Source of the DNA: CALGLS01 sp047626155
GTDB taxonomy: Bacteria > Bacteroidota > Bacteroidia > Chitinophagales > Saprospiraceae
Length of the DNA stretch: 38,417 nucleotides
NCBI GenBank assembly: GCA_047626155.1
Contig: JBLHRR010000035.1
Span: forward strand, 1-38,417
Reading direction: 5' to 3'
Below, in pieces: positions 35,791 through 38,417 of this stretch; position 1 is the first letter of the stretch; each line of letters starts with the position of its first letter. Both the position numbers and the translations under genes were made by a program. The notes below the pieces were generated by a model. That model was not told the DNA's origin and made no database searches. It saw nothing but the letters and a program-made list of their open reading frames with translations.

Positions 35791-36245
35791 TTATATTTCT
35801 TTAGCATTTATTGAATCATATTCTGTATGCGCTCCAATAAATCGTATCCAGATAATTTGATTTACAAAAGTTATTTTTACAATCAATCTATAATTATTCC
35901 CTTTAATCTTAAATATTATTCTGTCCTGACCTAAGACCTTACAAGTTCCGAATTGCTGTTTTACCTCTTCAAAATCTTGCCACTTAGGAGCCAGAGATTA
36001 ATAAGGTTCTGATTTAGACGCAGTAGATTTTGTGCTGACCGAGGCAAAAAAATTGAGCATAGCCGTAGCTACACGATATTTTTTTAACGAAGGACAGTGC
36101 AGAATCTACAAGTATAAATAGGAAAGTTATTATTCACTGACTCCTTAGCACTTTTTGTAACTTTATACCAACTCAATAAAGCCTGCTCAAAGTCCCTATA
36201 TTTTTCCCAAAATTCCTTTAGTGTTCATTTTGCTATTATTCGCAT
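35791..36245 (-). pseudogene. higB: HigB-type mRNA interferase toxin, broken by a stop codon and a palindromic insertion
   Basis: Read from ATG 36245 the frame gives MRIIAK, a TGA at codon 7, then TLKEFWEKYRDFEQALLSWY and KVTKSAKE. These match the start of HigB toxins. The frame is then interrupted by about 140 bases containing an 87-base palindromic element (36023-36109). The second half resumes near 36000 with APKWQDFEEVKQQFG, FKIKGNNYRLIVKI and WIRFIGAHTEYDSI, and ends with TAA at 35791. HigB cuts ribosome-bound mRNA, and all its usual core motifs are present in pieces. At least two lesions rule out a working toxin. It is followed by higA after one base. Confidence 0.82.
36023..36109. repeat. 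palindromic insertion element inside higB
   Basis: The ends GTAGATT and AATCTAC are exact inverted copies, and the imperfect match continues inward through TTGTGCTG/CAGTGCA and A-rich runs to a centre near GCCGTAGCTACACG. No protein is encoded. It looks like a non-coding mobile or REP-type element that split the toxin gene. Confidence 0.75.
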
Positions 36246-36249
36246 AATA

Positions 36250-36292
36250 TTCCAAAAATAGGAACTTTATATCGGAATTCCAAATTTGGGAA
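36250..36292 (-). promoter_or_regulatory. higBA promoter with two HigA-type operators
   Basis: Two palindromes TTCC-N7-GGAA lie at 36250-36264 and 36278-36292, 28 bases apart, in front of the toxin start at 36245. On the minus strand TATTTTTG (36260-36253) fits the TAnnTTTG -7 element, and a TTG lies 20 bases before it. The operators cover both, as expected for repression by HigA. Transcription would begin almost at the start codon. Confidence 0.65.
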
Positions 36293-36386
36293 CTTTCATT
36301 TCCTCTTAGTTGAAAGACGTAATTGTTCCGCAGTAGGCCCTGAACTCCCCTATTAATGCAAATAGTGGAAACCTAACTGCGAATAG

Positions 36387-36506
36387 TTAATAACCAATTC
36401 CGGGAAAAGCGGTTCTACCTCTTGCTCCATCAAACCAATATTCCGCTTTCCCAGCGACATTAGAAGCATAATGACATGACGAGAACCCACTTATCTCAAA
36501 AGCATA
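36387..36506 (-). other. possible C-terminal gene scrap
   Basis: A start-less minus-strand frame of 39 codons reads YAFEISGFSSCHYASNVAGK, then AEYWFDGARGRTAFPGIGY and a stop at 36387. The wording is protein-like, but I cannot name a family and the frame is short. It fills most of the gap between the higB promoter and the oxygenase gene; nothing else is seen there. Confidence 0.25.
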
Positions 36507-36564
36507 TCATCATTTACGCTCTTCCCCATTTATTAAAGACTAACATTACAGCACCATCAGTTTT

Positions 36565-37185
36565 ATGCTGGTTAGGGTGAATCAATTAACATTGGAACAA
36601 AAATTTGAAACCATTATCACCAGCTTTTTAGAAAATAGAGTCGGGTTAATTGGTGATTTTCTAAATAAGGATTTATCGAAACACCTTAAAGAAAATCTAT
36701 TGTTACTCTACCAAGAGAAGCAACTGAAAACTGCTGGGATTGGAAATAATTCAAAACTTCTTAGCGACAAACAAATTAGAAGTGACATCATTTATTGGCT
36801 GGACCGCAAGCACGATAATATCCACGAAAATAATTTCTTAGATGTAATAGATGATTTTGTAAAATACCTGAACAGAACCTGTTACTCAGGAATTACTGGA
36901 TATGAATTTCACTATGCCTTTTATGAAAAAGGTAGTTTCTACAAAAGACATCTTGACCAATTCCGAGACAACCAAAAAAGAGCCTTTTCAATGATCATGT
37001 ATATGAATGAAAATTGGGAACTAGGCGATGGCGGGGAGTTGTGTATTTACCATGATGATTATTCTCAAACCATTTCTCCAATGGATGGAAAATGTGTGTT
37101 TTTTAAAAGCAGTGAATTGGAACATGAGGTGTTGCTTAGTCATAAGCCTCGGATGAGTATTACGGGGTGGTTGAAGACGAATTGA
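36565..37185 (+). CDS. 2OG-Fe(II) oxygenase, prolyl 4-hydroxylase-like
   Basis: This 206-residue cytoplasmic protein has the double-stranded beta-helix of Fe(II)/2-oxoglutarate dioxygenases. The iron ligands are His129 and Asp131 in YKRHLDQF and His187 in SSELEHEVL; Arg196 in KPRMSITGWLK should bind 2-oxoglutarate. These enzymes hydroxylate proline or other residues on a target protein; the substrate is unknown. The start at 36565 gives a helical N-terminal region (EQKFETIITSFLENRVGLIG) typical of bacterial members. It stands alone between broken genes and is followed by a large palindrome. Confidence 0.9.
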   Translation: MLVRVNQLTLEQKFETIITSFLENRVGLIGDFLNKDLSKHLKENLLLLYQEKQLKTAGIGNNSKLLSDKQIRSDIIYWLDRKHDNIHENNFLDVIDDFVKYLNRTCYSGITGYEFHYAFYEKGSFYKRHLDQFRDNQKRAFSMIMYMNENWELGDGGELCIYHDDYSQTISPMDGKCVFFKSSELEHEVLLSHKPRMSITGWLKTN

Positions 37186-37197
37186 TTTGGTCAAATG

Positions 37198-37268
37198 ATT
37201 TTTTACCGCAACGGCGCAAAGAGCGCTACGCTTTTTCAAGCGAACGTAGCGGTGTTGCGGTAAAAAAT
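37198..37268. repeat. large palindrome after the oxygenase gene
   Basis: Outer 15-base arms (37198-37212 and 37254-37268) match exactly and end in A/T runs. Inner CGCTACG and CGTAGCG also pair. It begins 13 bases after the oxygenase stop, so it can end that transcript, and its size suggests a REP-like element. Confidence 0.75.
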
Positions 37269-37353
37269 ATAATTGGCGGAATGCTAATTTGCTATGTTCC
37301 ACCAAATGAAATCATTTAGTGCCAATTAATTATCGTCTATCTTATTTACATAG

Positions 37354-37644
37354 TTAAAAAGCTCGAACAGCACGAACAAGGCAGTGCCCTCTTTTTAAGA
37401 CACCGGCATGAACATCAAAGTCGAACCTCTGACAAGACATAGAGCTATTACCAGCGTCCGTAGTAGTCCAGTAATAGTCTGAACCAAATCCTCCAAGCTC
37501 TTTTTTGTATAATTTAGTATACATCAAATTCAATTCCTCTTTGGACGGTAAGTACCAATCCGTATATCCACCCCCTGAATAAGATTCACATGCCAATACC
37601 GCTTCATCCCAATTGAGTTTACCTAAGTCTGCTTCATTATACAT
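37354..37644 (-). CDS. DUF1566 (Lcl C-terminal-like) domain, 3' piece of a frameshifted caspase-family gene
   Basis: A 96-residue frame from ATG 37644 is a nearly complete DUF1566 domain: ADLGKLNWDEAVLACESYSG, GGYTDWYLPSKEELNLMYTK, YYWTTTDAGNSS and KRGHCLVRAVRAF. These domains are thought to bind ligands at the cell surface in Bacteroidota. The frame before it, which ends at 37623, runs into this one with a one-base shift (GDHGLVC then MYNEADLG), so this is the tail of a longer protein. It would be translated alone only if the internal ATG is used. Confidence 0.7.
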   Translation of the reverse strand: MYNEADLGKLNWDEAVLACESYSGGGYTDWYLPSKEELNLMYTKLYKKELGGFGSDYYWTTTDAGNSSMSCQRFDFDVHAGVLKRGHCLVRAVRAF

Positions 37645-38075
37645 ACTAAACCATGGTCACCACTAGCATCTATTTGGAAAATAGACCCTCCTTGGTGCCG
37701 CTCTCCTACTTTTTTTAGCGTTTTTTTTCTTTGACTTATTGCCTCTTTGCGGTACATCCCCTTAGGATAATCATCAATGTATTTCTGATAAGCGTCTTTG
37801 GTCCCGAGCATATTAGCAATCTCCCATTCTGTTTCTTCTAAGAATATTTTTTCTTTTTGCTTTGCCTTAGATATGAATGCACCACTAGGAAATGTGCTGA
37901 TGTATTTTTGATAGCCCTCCAAACTCTTGGTCTTCTCTGCAGCTTTCCAACCATTCAAATCGGCGAGGCGTGAATTAACATTTATTGATGTATTTTTATT
38001 GTTATTGTTATTTGATGTACTCGTATTATTATTATTTGTTTTCTTTGCATTATTCTTTCCATCATCCAAAACCAT
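37623..38075 (-). CDS. middle piece of the broken caspase/DUF1566 gene
   Basis: A 150-residue frame starts at an internal ATG (38075) within text that reads QTGGNFLMVLDDG, the last strand of a caspase domain. An Asn/Thr-rich linker follows. Two copies of a repeat come next, EGYQKYISTFPSGAFISKAK and KDAYQKYIDDYPKGMYRKEA. The start of DUF1566 is KVGERHQGGSIFQIDASGDH, then GLVC. The frame then shifts and ends at 37623. It is not an independent gene. Confidence 0.6.
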   Translation of the reverse strand: MVLDDGKNNAKKTNNNNTSTSNNNNNKNTSINVNSRLADLNGWKAAEKTKSLEGYQKYISTFPSGAFISKAKQKEKIFLEETEWEIANMLGTKDAYQKYIDDYPKGMYRKEAISQRKKTLKKVGERHQGGSIFQIDASGDHGLVCIMKQT

Positions 38076-38108
38076 TAAAAAATTCCCGCCCGTTTGATGA
38101 TCTCCAAA

Positions 38109-38417
38109 CTATCCGCTTTTAGGTTGTGGTCTCGCCGTTTCCAGTGATGCCACTAATTCGCTAAACGAAACGATACCATCTGCTCCCCCAAAACTGCGGA
38201 CTGCGGATAGAAACTGCTTTGCAAATTGAGAGTCATTTGGTGTTCGCATTTTTCCGCCAGAAGTGAGAAATAACCTTGATTTGTATTTTAAGGTCCGGTC
38301 TATAAAATTTTGTTTTTTATTTCCTTGTGCGCTCGAATGTTCCTCTCCTATCGTGAAAACAAATATTGAGATGGTAGATAAATTCAACCAAATGGTAGTG
38401 GATGTTTTTAATACGGC
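38109..38417 (-). CDS. caspase-family (peptidase C14) C-terminal piece, cut by window edge
   Basis: The frame is open from the right window edge to a TAG at 38109-38111. It contains RLFLTSGGKMRTPNDSQFAK, QFLSAVRSFGGADGIVSFSE and LVASLETARPQPKSG, the last helices of a bacterial caspase-like peptidase. Relatives continue with a Gly-rich EFLF/NFLMV strand, found here in the same frame just after the TAG. The catalytic His and Cys lie outside or near the window edge and are not seen. Text upstream of EEHSSAQG does not show the expected CFSG, so another frameshift near 38370 is possible. Confidence 0.62.
   Translation of the reverse strand, partial: AVLKTSTTIWLNLSTISIFVFTIGEEHSSAQGNKKQNFIDRTLKYKSRLFLTSGGKMRTPNDSQFAKQFLSAVRSFGGADGIVSFSELVASLETARPQPKSG

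Noticed and set aside
37623..37644. Programmed frameshift in the DUF1566 gene
   Set aside because: No slippery A/T heptamer is present at the junction, and a stop codon elsewhere in the same gene points to decay.
958..38111. Stop-codon reassignment to explain in-frame stops
   Set aside because: The stops inside apparent genes are TAA (958), TGA (higB codon 7) and TAG (38109), and all three also end intact genes here. Decay or error explains them better.

Overview
The window looks like Bacteroidota chromosome, most likely a marine or sediment Saprospiria or Flavobacteriia type. Three proteins end in a type IX secretion (T9SS) sorting domain. One giant protein carries SprB repeats. A CRTAC1-type FG-GAP protein and a Bacteroidota-style promoter (TTG, 19 bases, TAnnTTTG) in front of a tRNA fit the same assignment. 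The genus cannot be fixed from the sequence alone.

Layout. 0-6 kb: a CRTAC1/FG-GAP lipoprotein gene split by an in-frame stop and cut by the left edge, a secreted S9 peptidase, and a T9SS-exported lipase-like hydrolase. 6.1-15 kb: tRNA-Arg(TCG), a GIY-YIG fragment, then an AT-rich stretch with an amino-sugar set on the minus strand: an N-acetylhexosamine kinase-like protein, a sodium/solute symporter with an internal deletion, and a two-domain glucosamine-6-phosphate deaminase. A 1137-residue T9SS protein follows, flanked by two near-identical 124-base palindromic elements. Beyond it lie apparent scraps of a GH2 beta-galactosidase and perhaps of a regulator. This reads as a partly decayed sugar-use island beside a tRNA. 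15-20 kb: a shortened ankyrin-type protein, two abutting paralogous acyltransferases, and an amino-acid permease.

20.5-30.2 kb holds the most interesting material. An ECF sigma factor overlaps a gene that fuses an anti-sigma-like N-terminus and one membrane helix to a thioredoxin fold lacking its first active-site cysteine. A thioredoxin lipoprotein with an intact WCGPC follows. This could be a redox-linked sigma switch. Next is a 2416-residue secreted protein joining a CotH-type kinase domain, lamin-tail domains and 18 SprB repeats to a T9SS tail.

30.5-38.4 kb is a decaying accessory zone: a run of small exported proteins of unknown role, a frameshifted gene ending inside a palindrome, a GT87-type glycosyltransferase, and a higBA pair. 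There the toxin gene has a stop and a palindromic insertion, while the antitoxin and its operators look intact. A 2OG-Fe(II) oxygenase follows, then a caspase/DUF1566 gene broken by a stop and a frameshift. The apparent stops in different genes are TAA, TGA and TAG, so gene decay or local sequence error explains them better than a changed genetic code.
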